Shown here: one piece after another, positions 1 through 7,567 of the stretch
How the letters are laid out: each line of letters starts with the position of its first letter
Position numbering within the stretch: the first letter of the stretch is position 1
Source: Bacillota bacterium
GTDB lineage: Bacteria > Bacillota > Clostridia > Oscillospirales > Ruminococcaceae
NCBI GenBank assembly: GCA_023388515.1
Contig: JAEWGD010000034.1
Coordinates: 1-17,383, forward strand
Direction of reading: 5' to 3'
Length of the DNA stretch: 17,383 bases
Translations under genes and position numbers: made by a program
Notes under the pieces: model-generated
What the model was told of the DNA's origin: nothing
Databases searched by the model: none
Seen by the model: the letters and a program-made list of their open reading frames with translations, nothing else

Positions 1-49
1 CAAACAAAGTAATATCCGATATAGAATTATTCTCATTTTGATTATTCAT
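1..49 (-). CDS. Possible 5' end of a further minus-strand gene (partial)
   Basis: An ATG at 49 opens a frame that stays open for 16 codons to the window edge (MNNQNENNSISDITLF). A GGTGAA sequence sits about 4-9 bases upstream and could serve as a ribosome site. The stretch is too short to assign a family. It has the same orientation as the operon but is separated from it by about 390 bases, so it is probably a separate transcription unit, if it is a gene at all. Confidence 0.35.
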   Translation of the reverse strand, partial: MNNQNENNSISDITLF

Positions 50-110
50 AGCTTCACCAATTAACGTTGTGTTACTATAATATATTGGTACTTATGGGGA
101 AATATGCGGT

Positions 111-152
111 AAGGGCAAGCCTAAAATTATATGATTTACAGGACCTGCCCTT
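111..152 (+). terminator. Stem-loop with T-rich tail (possible plus-strand terminator)
   Basis: AAGGGCA (111-117) pairs perfectly with TGCCCTT (146-152) across a 28-base loop, and some further imperfect pairing is possible inside. On the plus strand it is followed by TTATTCTC, a short T-rich tail. No plus-strand gene is visible before it, so its role is uncertain. It could also be a structured 5' region of the gene starting at 49. Confidence 0.25.
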
Positions 153-276
153 TTATTCTCTTTGTTTCGTTTTCTGTAAAGTACTGGACTCTAATCCATA
201 AATATCCGTACAAGCATTCACTATAATCCAAAAATCGTTCGTCTTAAACGTGAACTTTGAGATACACAGTATATAC

Positions 277-402
277 TTAATGTATTAAAAAGTCATCGAC
301 ATTATACTGAAAATTAGCTACACCGTCTATATAGAAATAGCTAACAAGACAGGTCTTTTCAAAGTATCTTGACTTCTTTACTCTGTCAGAATGAAGAGAC
401 AT
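277..402 (-). pseudogene. 41-codon reading frame, possible C-terminal remnant of a lost gene (transposase-like?)
   Basis: This short frame runs from ATG 402 to TAA 277. It has protein-like composition, with a basic start (SDRVKKSRYF), a hydrophobic middle (CLVSYFYIDGV) and an aromatic end (NFQYNVDDFL). The pattern reminds me of the C-terminal tail of some insertion-sequence transposases, but this is an impression, not a match I can prove. No ribosome site precedes the ATG, and that ATG lies in the arm of a hairpin. If it is a transposase scar, it would mark the downstream edge of the operon. The remaining bases between 50 and 276 contain one stem-loop and nothing else I recognise. Confidence 0.25.
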
Positions 403-423
403 TAGACGTTTCTCGTTCTAATG
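400..423 (-). terminator. Weak terminator-like hairpin after the last operon gene
   Basis: About 20 bases after the stop codon of the 2H phosphoesterase gene, CATTAGA and TCTAATG form a perfect 7-bp stem with a 10-base loop. The following minus-strand bases (TCTCTTCATTCTG) are T-rich but not a clean T-run. It is the best candidate for the operon's end, but it would be a weak terminator. Confidence 0.35.
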
Positions 424-443
424 CTTCTCTTCAGCATGAACCA

Positions 444-977
444 TCAGAATAAGTGGTATTCTTTTTTTGAAGTATGCAGAACCAAATCCCAATCACTAAT
501 GATTCTTTTTTTATTAAAAAGTACTTTATTTATCTCTTTAAGTCGGAATCGATAAGGACATACTCCACATGAAATATGGGGAATATAGTTGTTATAATCA
601 TTCGATAAAAAAATATCTATATTTTCTTTAAGCATTTCAATCATTTGATAATGTAAATTATGCAAATATTTCTGGGGCTCAACTCGAAGAAATAACAAAT
701 CCGAAAAAAAGGAGTCACTTTTCTCCATTACGTCAAATCCCAGCACCTCTATTGGCTCTTTTGATAGCCTCTTACTCCTTAATATCCCTAGTATTCTTTC
801 GATTTTTTCTGTAGACACGTTATCTTCATATCCCAAGTACTTCACCGAAATATGGTGACCGACTCGATTATTTATATGATTACTTTCGAAATATTTGTCA
901 ACTATATGAAGAGCCTTTGTACCAAATTGAATCGCTATGGTATATGGGACCCTCTCACAATACGGATAAACAGACAT
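444..977 (-). CDS. 2H phosphoesterase family protein (2'-5' RNA ligase / cyclic phosphodiesterase-like)
   Basis: Two His-x-Ser motifs are visible: H42-I-S44 in GHHISVKYLGY and H134-I-S136 in NYIPHISCGV. Each is followed by a strand-like stretch, and they are about 92 residues apart. This is the hallmark of the 2H superfamily, whose members hydrolyse or form 2'-5' or 2',3'-cyclic phosphodiester bonds, including in RNA and ADP-ribose cyclic phosphates. The length (177 aa) is normal for the family. I chose the ATG at 977: it lies one base after the stop of the preceding gene and has GAGGTG upstream, whereas a longer frame from 1007 would add ten unlikely residues (IFWKRCCR-type). The gene is the last of the operon and translationally coupled to the HPr-kinase-like gene. 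The substrate is unknown. In this context a phosphodiester on a pathway intermediate is as likely as RNA (inference). Confidence 0.75.
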   Translation of the reverse strand: MSVYPYCERVPYTIAIQFGTKALHIVDKYFESNHINNRVGHHISVKYLGYEDNVSTEKIERILGILRSKRLSKEPIEVLGFDVMEKSDSFFSDLLFLRVEPQKYLHNLHYQMIEMLKENIDIFLSNDYNNYIPHISCGVCPYRFRLKEINKVLFNKKRIISDWDLVLHTSKKEYHLF

Positions 978-978
978 T

Positions 979-2220
979 CTACAGCACCTCTTCCAAAAAA
1001 TCACCAAAACAAATTTTCTTAAAGTCTGACTGAAAACTATAAATTGGAATATTATTTTTTATGTATTCTATCACATCACCCACATTTGTCGAATGACACT
1101 TCTCATTTCCTATCCACTCTAATTGATCCGACCTATTTTTGAGTATATTCTCTCGAATGATTATTTCCTTTTTATTGTATTCAATCAACTTAATATTGCG
1201 GTTTTTGCATTCCCACTCATGTTTTACAAAAACAAGAACATCCACATTAACTTTTGGCTTTATATTTTTCCTAAATAGATTAGCGAATTGATTGTGTGAC
1301 AACGCCAACTTATTCCCTGCTTTACCTAATGCTCTTAATTGATCATCCGTATATTTGAGATATTCTTTTTTAGGTTTATATCCATATAATTCCTGACTAC
1401 AAGAAACATCATCAATGCTAACAAGATATCTTTGCAATTGAGCATATTGCTTTAAATTTCCAACACCAATAGTAACTATCGTCGGCCAACCATAAACCTG
1501 TAGCTGATTATTTTCATCTATATATAAAAAAACTTTATCGTTTGCCACCAATGAACCTTCACAATAATTCATAAAATCCAATACAGTAGAAGTTTTTCCA
1601 TTACCTGATGCACCACATAGCAAAATTCCTTTTCCTTTATACATCACCGCAGCAGCGTGAAAATACATAATATTTTTATATGAGTTTGATAGTTTTTGCA
1701 TAAATATACTTCGAATCAACCTCATTGGTGTCGCGGTTGTGCATTTATCAACCTGTGAATAAAGAAAAATAAAATTATGCGTATTATGTACTACTAAACA
1801 TATGTTTGGATTTCCGTCATAATAATCTTTTAGCACTGTTTCGACAGTATAACCGTTTTTACCAAAATAATTGTTCTTATTTGTTATCCAAACTGAAATC
1901 CTATATTTATTCATTTGATTTGAAACAAAATATATACTTCCTATATGTTCTATTTCTTCCCATGTTTGTATTAATTCAAGTTCATATTTAATCAATTCAT
2001 ACATTTTAGTACTCCTAAGTGTATAAATGTTTATCATTTCGTCAGAACGATTATCGATACACTGAGGAAAATACTGTTCTAATCGTTCCGAAGCATAATT
2101 TGCGAAATCAACACTATCAGCAAATAGTAGAATCTTTGTAGTCCCCATAAAGAAGGCTTTTTCAACGGCATATTCGCTATTTTCAAAGATATTTTTAGCT
2201 TTTTTAATAATATTATCCAT
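979..2220 (-). CDS. HPr-kinase-like P-loop protein (413 aa)
   Basis: The second half carries a P-loop, GASGNGKT at residues 203-210, preceded by the HPr-kinase-type stretch FHAAAV (H188). It is followed by ANDKVFLY (D228) and a GWP turn, the order seen in HPr-kinase/PEPCK-fold proteins. Such HPrK-like proteins occur in natural-product clusters, including lasso peptide clusters, where some phosphorylate a serine of the product. Residues 1-170 form a separate region of alpha/beta character that I do not recognise. True HprK is about 310 aa and has an extra C-terminal signature (around helix alpha-4) that I cannot see here, so the substrate is unlikely to be HPr itself. The gene starts 23 bases after the NTase gene and ends one base before the 2H gene. 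Likely role: ATP-dependent phosphorylation of a pathway intermediate or a protein (inference). Confidence 0.7.
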   Translation of the reverse strand: MDNIIKKAKNIFENSEYAVEKAFFMGTTKILLFADSVDFANYASERLEQYFPQCIDNRSDEMINIYTLRSTKMYELIKYELELIQTWEEIEHIGSIYFVSNQMNKYRISVWITNKNNYFGKNGYTVETVLKDYYDGNPNICLVVHNTHNFIFLYSQVDKCTTATPMRLIRSIFMQKLSNSYKNIMYFHAAAVMYKGKGILLCGASGNGKTSTVLDFMNYCEGSLVANDKVFLYIDENNQLQVYGWPTIVTIGVGNLKQYAQLQRYLVSIDDVSCSQELYGYKPKKEYLKYTDDQLRALGKAGNKLALSHNQFANLFRKNIKPKVNVDVLVFVKHEWECKNRNIKLIEYNKKEIIIRENILKNRSDQLEWIGNEKCHSTNVGDVIEYIKNNIPIYSFQSDFKKICFGDFLEEVL

Positions 2221-2243
2221 CTTTATTTACCTCATACATTCAA

Positions 2244-3350
2244 TCAATCTTTACTTCCAATAATCTTCCATCTGTATTTTTCCATTATCTCGTAATTATT
2301 TATAACTTGCATGAGTCCAAATGAGTTCTGGCCTTGAATTAGTTCATCATAATTTTTTTTGCACAACCTATACGAGCTATTAGAAATTTTAGTATACATA
2401 ACCATTTCCAACAGACAATCCAATGATGAGATGAAGAAACAAGCCAACTTCACTAACATATTTTTTTTATCATCACTTCCCCAAAACAGAATGTCTCTTT
2501 TTTGCGATACTGAAGAAATTAATTCACTTTCAGGACACTTCAAAATAAAGCAAAGTAAGCTCCTATAAGCACTATATGTGAGCCTAAACAACTCTTTCAC
2601 ATTCATAGAAAAGCTACAATCTTTCTTTTCTTCATAAATTCTTTCAAACCCATCTAGAACATCACTTGAAAAATAATATGTCAAAATCTCGGAATTCCCA
2701 AATTCTCTCAGTTTACGCAGTCTTCCTTCAACACTCAATTCAAATACATCAAAAAGAGGAAGCAAAGTTCTTAATACATTTAAGTATGATGAATACAAGG
2801 AATATTTGTAATCCCCCTCCTCCTCTGATTTGCTATCTTTTTTTAAGAAATATTTATTTGACTCTAATAACAAAACTTTCAAACCCTTTACAATTTCAAT
2901 GTTCTGAATAGCCGGAATATAGTTAGTGCTATCTATCATTGGCAATAAATCCAAATAGTTTTCACCCTTTAAACATTTTGCATTATTTTTCAATTCATAA
3001 GTTGAAATTCTAAACTGGGAATTCTCAAAAAACTCTTTCGATACAGAATTCACATCAACAAACGGAGGTGTATTAACATTTGGCAATAACTTCACATATT
3101 CATAAGCTTTTTCCATTAACCACTTTTTAAATGCCTTGTTGTTCTCATTATCCTTTTCAAATGGTACAACAATAAATTCAATATCACTATAAAAATCAAT
3201 TTTCCCATCCACCAGTTTATATGAAAGATTGTTACTTGCCGCACTACCATATAAAAAAATATGAGAACAAGACTCATCAAATAATTCACATAAACCTTTA
3301 AGTATATCACGAATATTTTCCTGATACTTTTCTAAACCACAATAATACAT
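2244..3350 (-). CDS. Nucleotidyltransferase-like protein, MNT/kanamycin-NTase type
   Basis: The N-terminal domain shows the minimal nucleotidyltransferase signature: a glycine-serine turn LYGSAAS (G35-S36), then about 20 residues later D56-I-E58 in FYSDIEFIVV. A possible third carboxylate is D99 in FVDVNSV. The second acidic residue is Glu instead of the usual Asp (DxE rather than DxD), which is tolerated in parts of the superfamily. Residues from about 110 to 368 are helical and cysteine-poor and resemble no family I can name. Relatives transfer AMP or another NMP to hydroxyl groups of small molecules such as aminoglycosides. The ATG at 3350 is preceded by GGAG and lies one base after the stop of the radical SAM gene, so the two are coupled. 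It is the second nucleotidyltransferase-like gene of the operon; the other is at 7568-8629. Confidence 0.65.
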   Translation of the reverse strand: MYYCGLEKYQENIRDILKGLCELFDESCSHIFLYGSAASNNLSYKLVDGKIDFYSDIEFIVVPFEKDNENNKAFKKWLMEKAYEYVKLLPNVNTPPFVDVNSVSKEFFENSQFRISTYELKNNAKCLKGENYLDLLPMIDSTNYIPAIQNIEIVKGLKVLLLESNKYFLKKDSKSEEEGDYKYSLYSSYLNVLRTLLPLFDVFELSVEGRLRKLREFGNSEILTYYFSSDVLDGFERIYEEKKDCSFSMNVKELFRLTYSAYRSLLCFILKCPESELISSVSQKRDILFWGSDDKKNMLVKLACFFISSLDCLLEMVMYTKISNSSYRLCKKNYDELIQGQNSFGLMQVINNYEIMEKYRWKIIGSKD

Positions 3351-3351
3351 T

Positions 3352-4509
3352 TTACTTTTTCTCCTGTTTCTTACAAATATTATTTTTTGCTAGTGGGCAA
3401 AGCGGATCAACTTCATCAAAATTTCCATACGCCATAAATACCATCGCTCTACATCCGCCTCTACATTTTTTATAGTTTGCACATTTCTTACATACATCAT
3501 TTCCTTCAAATGATGTAACAATATTCGACCTATTCCATAATTCCATATACGACTCATTTCTGATATTTCCAATAAAATAATCATCTCCAAAAAAGAAACA
3601 TGGAGAATAATTGCCACGTTCATCAATCCATATAGCTTCTTTGCCACAATGACATCCAAAATCAGAAGGATCCACCCAAAATTTAGTATTTTCTATATTC
3701 ATTGGAAAGATAACTTCTACTTTTGATTTTATTTCTGCAATTTCTTTCAGAAATGAGATATACTGACTTTGATTTATTACTAAGTCATATTGTGATGCTC
3801 TCCCATACGACATTAATGGCGTAAATCTGATTAAATCCACATCATAGATTTCTGCAAGTTTAATCATTTCGCGAACCTCATTAATATTATTTTTGTTAAG
3901 TGAAACTCTTATTGCAACTTTTGAATTGTATTCTTTTAACAATTCTAACGCTTCTAGTGCCTTCGAAAAAGTTCCTTTTCCTCGTAAATACTCATGGTTA
4001 TCTTCTAATCCTTCAAAGCTTATCCAAATAGTATCCAAATCTAATTGATTCAATTTTTCAATCAATTCTTTAGTCATCAAAGTACCGTTTGTAACAATAG
4101 ATATCGCTAATCCTATTTCCTTACCATAAGCCAGAATGTCCATAATATCTTCTCTTACAAAAGGTTCCCCACCTCCAATACAAATAAAAAATGTTCCATG
4201 TTTCTTCATATCATCAAACAATTGAAAAATTTCATTTGTTGTTAACTCATCATTCAATTTTTCTGCTGAATTAGAAAAACACTGCTTGCATCTTAAGTTG
4301 CATTTCTTAGTAATATTCATAGAAATCTTTAACGGAGCAGTCAATTGGCGTTCTTTAGTATAATTTACTGATTCAATTTCAACATAATCCCCTTCTAGAA
4401 GTTTCTTTACATTTGCTCTCATTTCATGAGCAAAATACAATTCCATCTTCTTTTTTGAATCGTATACTCTCATTCCAAAAAACTCATTTACAAAATAATA
4501 TCTTTCCAT
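3352..4509 (-). CDS. Radical SAM/SPASM enzyme (385 aa)
   Basis: The CxxxCxxC motif that binds the SAM-cleaving 4Fe-4S cluster is C70, C74, C77 in KKCNLRCKQCF. GGGEP follows as the SAM-binding glycine-rich motif. The C-terminal SPASM region is clear: FGCHCGKE, then GNYSPCFFFG, a GNI..ELW motif, CKKCANYKKCRGGC, and a late cysteine in DPLCPLAKN. It should therefore hold two auxiliary iron-sulfur clusters. About 60 residues precede the radical SAM core (Y-rich start FVNEFFGMRVYD). They are too short to be confidently called a peptide-recognition domain. SPASM enzymes oxidise or cross-link peptides or other substrates, and PqqE and the sactipeptide maturases belong here. No precursor peptide is visible nearby, so the substrate may be carrier-protein-bound or a free small molecule (inference). 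Confidence 0.88.
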   Translation of the reverse strand: MERYYFVNEFFGMRVYDSKKKMELYFAHEMRANVKKLLEGDYVEIESVNYTKERQLTAPLKISMNITKKCNLRCKQCFSNSAEKLNDELTTNEIFQLFDDMKKHGTFFICIGGGEPFVREDIMDILAYGKEIGLAISIVTNGTLMTKELIEKLNQLDLDTIWISFEGLEDNHEYLRGKGTFSKALEALELLKEYNSKVAIRVSLNKNNINEVREMIKLAEIYDVDLIRFTPLMSYGRASQYDLVINQSQYISFLKEIAEIKSKVEVIFPMNIENTKFWVDPSDFGCHCGKEAIWIDERGNYSPCFFFGDDYFIGNIRNESYMELWNRSNIVTSFEGNDVCKKCANYKKCRGGCRAMVFMAYGNFDEVDPLCPLAKNNICKKQEKK

Positions 4510-4529
4510 AATCTCATTCTCCTATAATT

Positions 4530-5636
4530 TTATTTTTCATGTTGTGCTAGATGCATATTTAAGTTCTTGCCACAAGTCCTACAACATGCTTTGGGTTTCC
4601 CATCTTCTATATTTATCTTAGCCCATCCTTCCTGTAATTTTTTAAATGTCTCGCCATTTACTATATCTTTTATAGATGAATTGAAAGCTGATGTATCACC
4701 GGTCTGCCAAATTCTGCACTCGTTTAACTCGTTCTTGTCAGCCACCTCAAATACCGCACCATAGCAAACCTGTTGATAAATCGTACAGCATGGATAAACA
4801 TCACCTAATGCACTCACAAAAATTCCATTTGTTTTTATCGCATGACACTCTATTTCCACGGAATCATAATAATTTTCAAGTGTCTTACAATCTTTTATAA
4901 TCTCAAACAACTGCTCCTCAGTAGCATTTCTATATTCACAATTCGTTGGCATCTCTAAATAACTTACTACTTGACCATTAATATCATATATTGGGTGTTT
5001 CCCATATGGAAGTACTGTACTATCTAACATATCATCTTGCTCATACAAATTTTTAAAAAAACGACTTGTCTTTTTTACTTGAAAACTTTTAAAACCCATT
5101 TTTCTACTCAATTCGCATGCTTGTTCTATTTGCCTCTCATTATGTTTAAAGGCAATAAAATCCCACTTAGCGCTACCTCCTGCGCCAATAAATGCCTTTA
5201 CATTCCTAAATACAACATTTATATCTGTATTTCTTCTATGTATCGAACTAACTTCATCTATACCATCAATTCCAAAGATAACATTCCCATTTACAAGTAT
5301 TTTTGCTACCCTTTTCCACCAACCTTCGTCTCTTATTCCTCCATTGGTATAAATATTGATATAAATTCCATTATTAATTGTGTAAATATACCCAAGAATA
5401 TCTAGTAATTCAGAATTGTTGATTGGATCTCCAAATACACCGCAAATGCTTATGAACTCTATTTGCTGTAAAAATTCTTTTGACAGTATTATTTTGCAAT
5501 CACTTAACGATAAATCAACTATTTTTAAATTTTCTCTTGTTTTCCCACGAAAATTTCTTGCACACATCGGACATGCCGCATTACATTTAGTAGTTAATTC
5601 AAGATGTAATCCCGTAATTTTTTCATAAGTAATCAT
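4530..5636 (-). CDS. Radical SAM enzyme with extra C-terminal cysteines (368 aa)
   Basis: C18, C22 and C25 in TTKCNAACPMCARN form the CxxxCxxC cluster motif, followed by a barrel typical of radical SAM proteins. The C-terminal part has further cysteines (IECHAIKTNG, GDVYPCCTIY, QVCYG and KACCRTCGKN). These suggest one or two auxiliary clusters of the SPASM/twitch kind. I chose the ATG at 5636 because AGAGGAGGAG lies just upstream; a frame from 5687 adds 17 hydrophobic residues and lacks support. The start overlaps the end of the pyruvate-kinase-like gene by 14 bases, which implies translational coupling. The two radical SAM genes are adjacent but clearly different in sequence, so they probably perform successive steps and are not duplicates. 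Confidence 0.85.
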   Translation of the reverse strand: MITYEKITGLHLELTTKCNAACPMCARNFRGKTRENLKIVDLSLSDCKIILSKEFLQQIEFISICGVFGDPINNSELLDILGYIYTINNGIYINIYTNGGIRDEGWWKRVAKILVNGNVIFGIDGIDEVSSIHRRNTDINVVFRNVKAFIGAGGSAKWDFIAFKHNERQIEQACELSRKMGFKSFQVKKTSRFFKNLYEQDDMLDSTVLPYGKHPIYDINGQVVSYLEMPTNCEYRNATEEQLFEIIKDCKTLENYYDSVEIECHAIKTNGIFVSALGDVYPCCTIYQQVCYGAVFEVADKNELNECRIWQTGDTSAFNSSIKDIVNGETFKKLQEGWAKINIEDGKPKACCRTCGKNLNMHLAQHEK

Positions 5637-6651
5637 TGCTCCTCCTCTCGATTTCAAAAGACACTTTACTAATAAATTTAATAACATCCTTTATTCTGTC
5701 TGACAATATCAAATCTGTATTAAGAACCAAATAATTAGGGTTTAATTGCGCTGCATATGAAAAATCAATTATATCGCTATGTGTGGGCAAATAGCTTTTC
5801 AAATATGAATTTAAGAATCCTGAAGCAAAATAGCAGTCACAGTTATGCTGCTTGCACATAGTTGCAACAATACGTTCATAATCCATTAAATTGCAGATAG
5901 GCGAATGCAGACATAAGTCGCCTCTTCCTAACATTATCCCATCAGAGTAATTGATTATGTCTTCAATGTTTTCAATCCCATTTTGTGTCTCAATTTTACT
6001 TATAAGTTTAACACTAGGAAACACCTTCTTGAGCATTTCGTTTTCTCTTACATCATTTAAATCTTCAACAAAAGACAACACAAAACTGTCTGGTAGAAAG
6101 AAATTAGAACATATTCTAGAGATAACAGATGCATATTTACGTTTACTGATGCATCCAATGGTTAATCCCTTGCCCCTAGATAGCTTAAAAGAATTAAGTG
6201 CTTTTAGCTTTACAACCCTGCTAGATTTTTTGTTACAAATAGAAAATGCGCCTTCTCCCATATCATAGACCAAAATAGCCCCTTCACAAAGCAGATCACC
6301 ATCGGTTTCATCTTCCAAAAAAAATTCATCTTCACTAATAGAATAATTACCATTTTTATATAAATGCAACACATATTCCTGATTGCAATTTATCTGTATA
6401 CTTCGCTCTCTGCATACTAATCTATTTTTTTTACCAGGGTATGGCAAATCAATCATAATCTTTATATTCTCATCAATCTGTACCACTTTATTTATCGTCT
6501 CAAAAAGCGATGTTTCATCTCTTTCACTACTAATTTTGGCAAAATTAAATCTATACCTCATAATTCCTAGTTCAAGAAGATTATTAACCTTTGAGACTAT
6601 ATCAATATCATGTCTCTCTTTAATTGTTGCCACTACTTCCATAACTAACAT
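5623..6651 (-). CDS. Pyruvate-kinase-like protein lacking the C-terminal domain (342 aa)
   Basis: The sequence follows the pyruvate kinase barrel from start to end: MEVVATIKERHD (cf. KIVxTIGP), RYRFNFAK (R34, N36; cf. RLNFSHG), IMIDLPYPG (D68), SFVEDLNDV, then LISKIETQNGI (K219, E221) and SDGIMLGRGDL (D245). The Lys, Glu and Asp that bind PEP phosphate and metal in real pyruvate kinase are therefore kept. The NFSHG serine is replaced by Ala, and the threonine region CATQML reads YFASGFL. Standard enzymes are about 470 aa or more; this one ends where the C-terminal regulatory domain should begin, and its B domain is shortened. It is thus unlikely to be the glycolytic enzyme. A phosphoryl or enolpyruvyl transfer, or enolate chemistry on a pathway intermediate, is plausible (inference). 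No strong ribosome site precedes either ATG (6651 or 6642); see the overlapping small frame at 6620-6676. Confidence 0.72.
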   Translation of the reverse strand: MLVMEVVATIKERHDIDIVSKVNNLLELGIMRYRFNFAKISSERDETSLFETINKVVQIDENIKIMIDLPYPGKKNRLVCRERSIQINCNQEYVLHLYKNGNYSISEDEFFLEDETDGDLLCEGAILVYDMGEGAFSICNKKSSRVVKLKALNSFKLSRGKGLTIGCISKRKYASVISRICSNFFLPDSFVLSFVEDLNDVRENEMLKKVFPSVKLISKIETQNGIENIEDIINYSDGIMLGRGDLCLHSPICNLMDYERIVATMCKQHNCDCYFASGFLNSYLKSYLPTHSDIIDFSYAAQLNPNYLVLNTDLILSDRIKDVIKFISKVSFEIERRSNDYL

Positions 6652-6676
6652 ACCAAAAATATGAACTAATAATCAT
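6620..6676 (-). CDS. 18-codon upstream frame overlapping the start of the pyruvate-kinase-like gene
   Basis: The only good ribosome site in the 92-base gap (AGAGGA, five bases before ATG) belongs to an 18-codon frame (MIISSYFWYVSYGSSGNN), not to the pyruvate-kinase-like gene. The small frame runs through both candidate start codons of that gene (6651 and 6642) in another reading frame and stops at 6620-6622. It could be a coupling or attenuating leader frame, or chance. The peptide resembles nothing I know. Confidence 0.3.
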   Translation of the reverse strand: MIISSYFWYVSYGSSGNN

Positions 6677-6743
6677 ATTTTCCTCTCAAAGAATTATTAT
6701 TTAACTAAACCCTCTAATCAAATACAGAAATAACAAACGATAT

Positions 6744-7556
6744 CTATATTTGAAGAAAACTATTAATAAAAACATTGTCGGGAATTAATTCATTGCAAGC
6801 CCAACATCCTAGGTTATCTTCATTTGTGTGAAAATCACTTCCCCCTGATATCAATAATTTCTTTCTATTACATAAATCAAGATAATAATCTACCTTGTCC
6901 ATTCCCTTGCAAAACACTTCAATTCCATCCAAACCTGCCTCAATCAAAGATTCAATAATTTTTAGTTTTCGGCCTTCATCAACATATATTCGGTTTGGAT
7001 GAGCTAATACTGCAAAACCTCCCGCTTCCTTTATCAATTGAATTGCTCGTTTAGGCTCCATACACTCCTTTTGAACATATCCACAACAGCCTTTGTCCAA
7101 AAAATTAGTATGCGCATCACTAACAGAATCACAGTACCCTTTGTCAAACAAGTAGTGTGCAATACTTTCTATATTTAATTTCTTTTCATAAATAATAATA
7201 TCCTTTAGGCTGATATCATTACTTAGATTCTCTTTCAGTTTTTTGACTATTTCCTTAATTTCTCTTGTTCTCAGACTTCTCACTTTATCAATTTCGAATA
7301 GTAAATTCTCATTTTTAACGTCAATATTGTATCCCAAAATATGAATAGGAGTCTCTAATCTTGTGCTCAATTCAATCCCAGGAATCAAACGTATTTTCGA
7401 TTTTTCTATAATACCAACATTATCATATGCATCAAGACTATCATGATCTGTAATAGAGATAACATTAATCCCTTCATTTATTGCTTTATCAATTAATTGT
7501 TCACATGACAAGTTTCCGTCTGATGCAAGTGTATGTGTATGCATGTCTATCTTCAT
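6744..7556 (-). CDS. PHP-domain metal-dependent phosphoesterase (270 aa)
   Basis: All metal-binding motifs of a PHP phosphoesterase are present in order: MHTHT (H6, H8) with D13, TDHDS (H38), PGIELS (E62), HILGY (H72), LAHPNR (H186), GIEVF (E213) and GGSDFH (D241, H243). This should make a trinuclear metal site, as in the YciV/TrpH (RNase AM) subgroup, which removes phosphate from 3',5'-nucleoside bisphosphates or trims short oligonucleotides. The length is normal. A GTG at 7565 and an ATG at 7559 are possible starts. I prefer the ATG at 7556, six bases after AAGGTG, giving the usual MKIDMHTHT start. In this operon it could remove a phosphate or a nucleotide group installed by one of the nucleotidyltransferases (inference). 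Confidence 0.85.
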   Translation of the reverse strand: MKIDMHTHTLASDGNLSCEQLIDKAINEGINVISITDHDSLDAYDNVGIIEKSKIRLIPGIELSTRLETPIHILGYNIDVKNENLLFEIDKVRSLRTREIKEIVKKLKENLSNDISLKDIIIYEKKLNIESIAHYLFDKGYCDSVSDAHTNFLDKGCCGYVQKECMEPKRAIQLIKEAGGFAVLAHPNRIYVDEGRKLKIIESLIEAGLDGIEVFCKGMDKVDYYLDLCNRKKLLISGGSDFHTNEDNLGCWACNELIPDNVFINSFLQI

Positions 7557-7567
7557 CATAATCACCT

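Noticed and set aside
5623..6651. Housekeeping pyruvate kinase
   Set aside because: The protein lacks the C-terminal domain, has altered conserved motifs and sits inside a biosynthetic operon, so the glycolytic role is unlikely.
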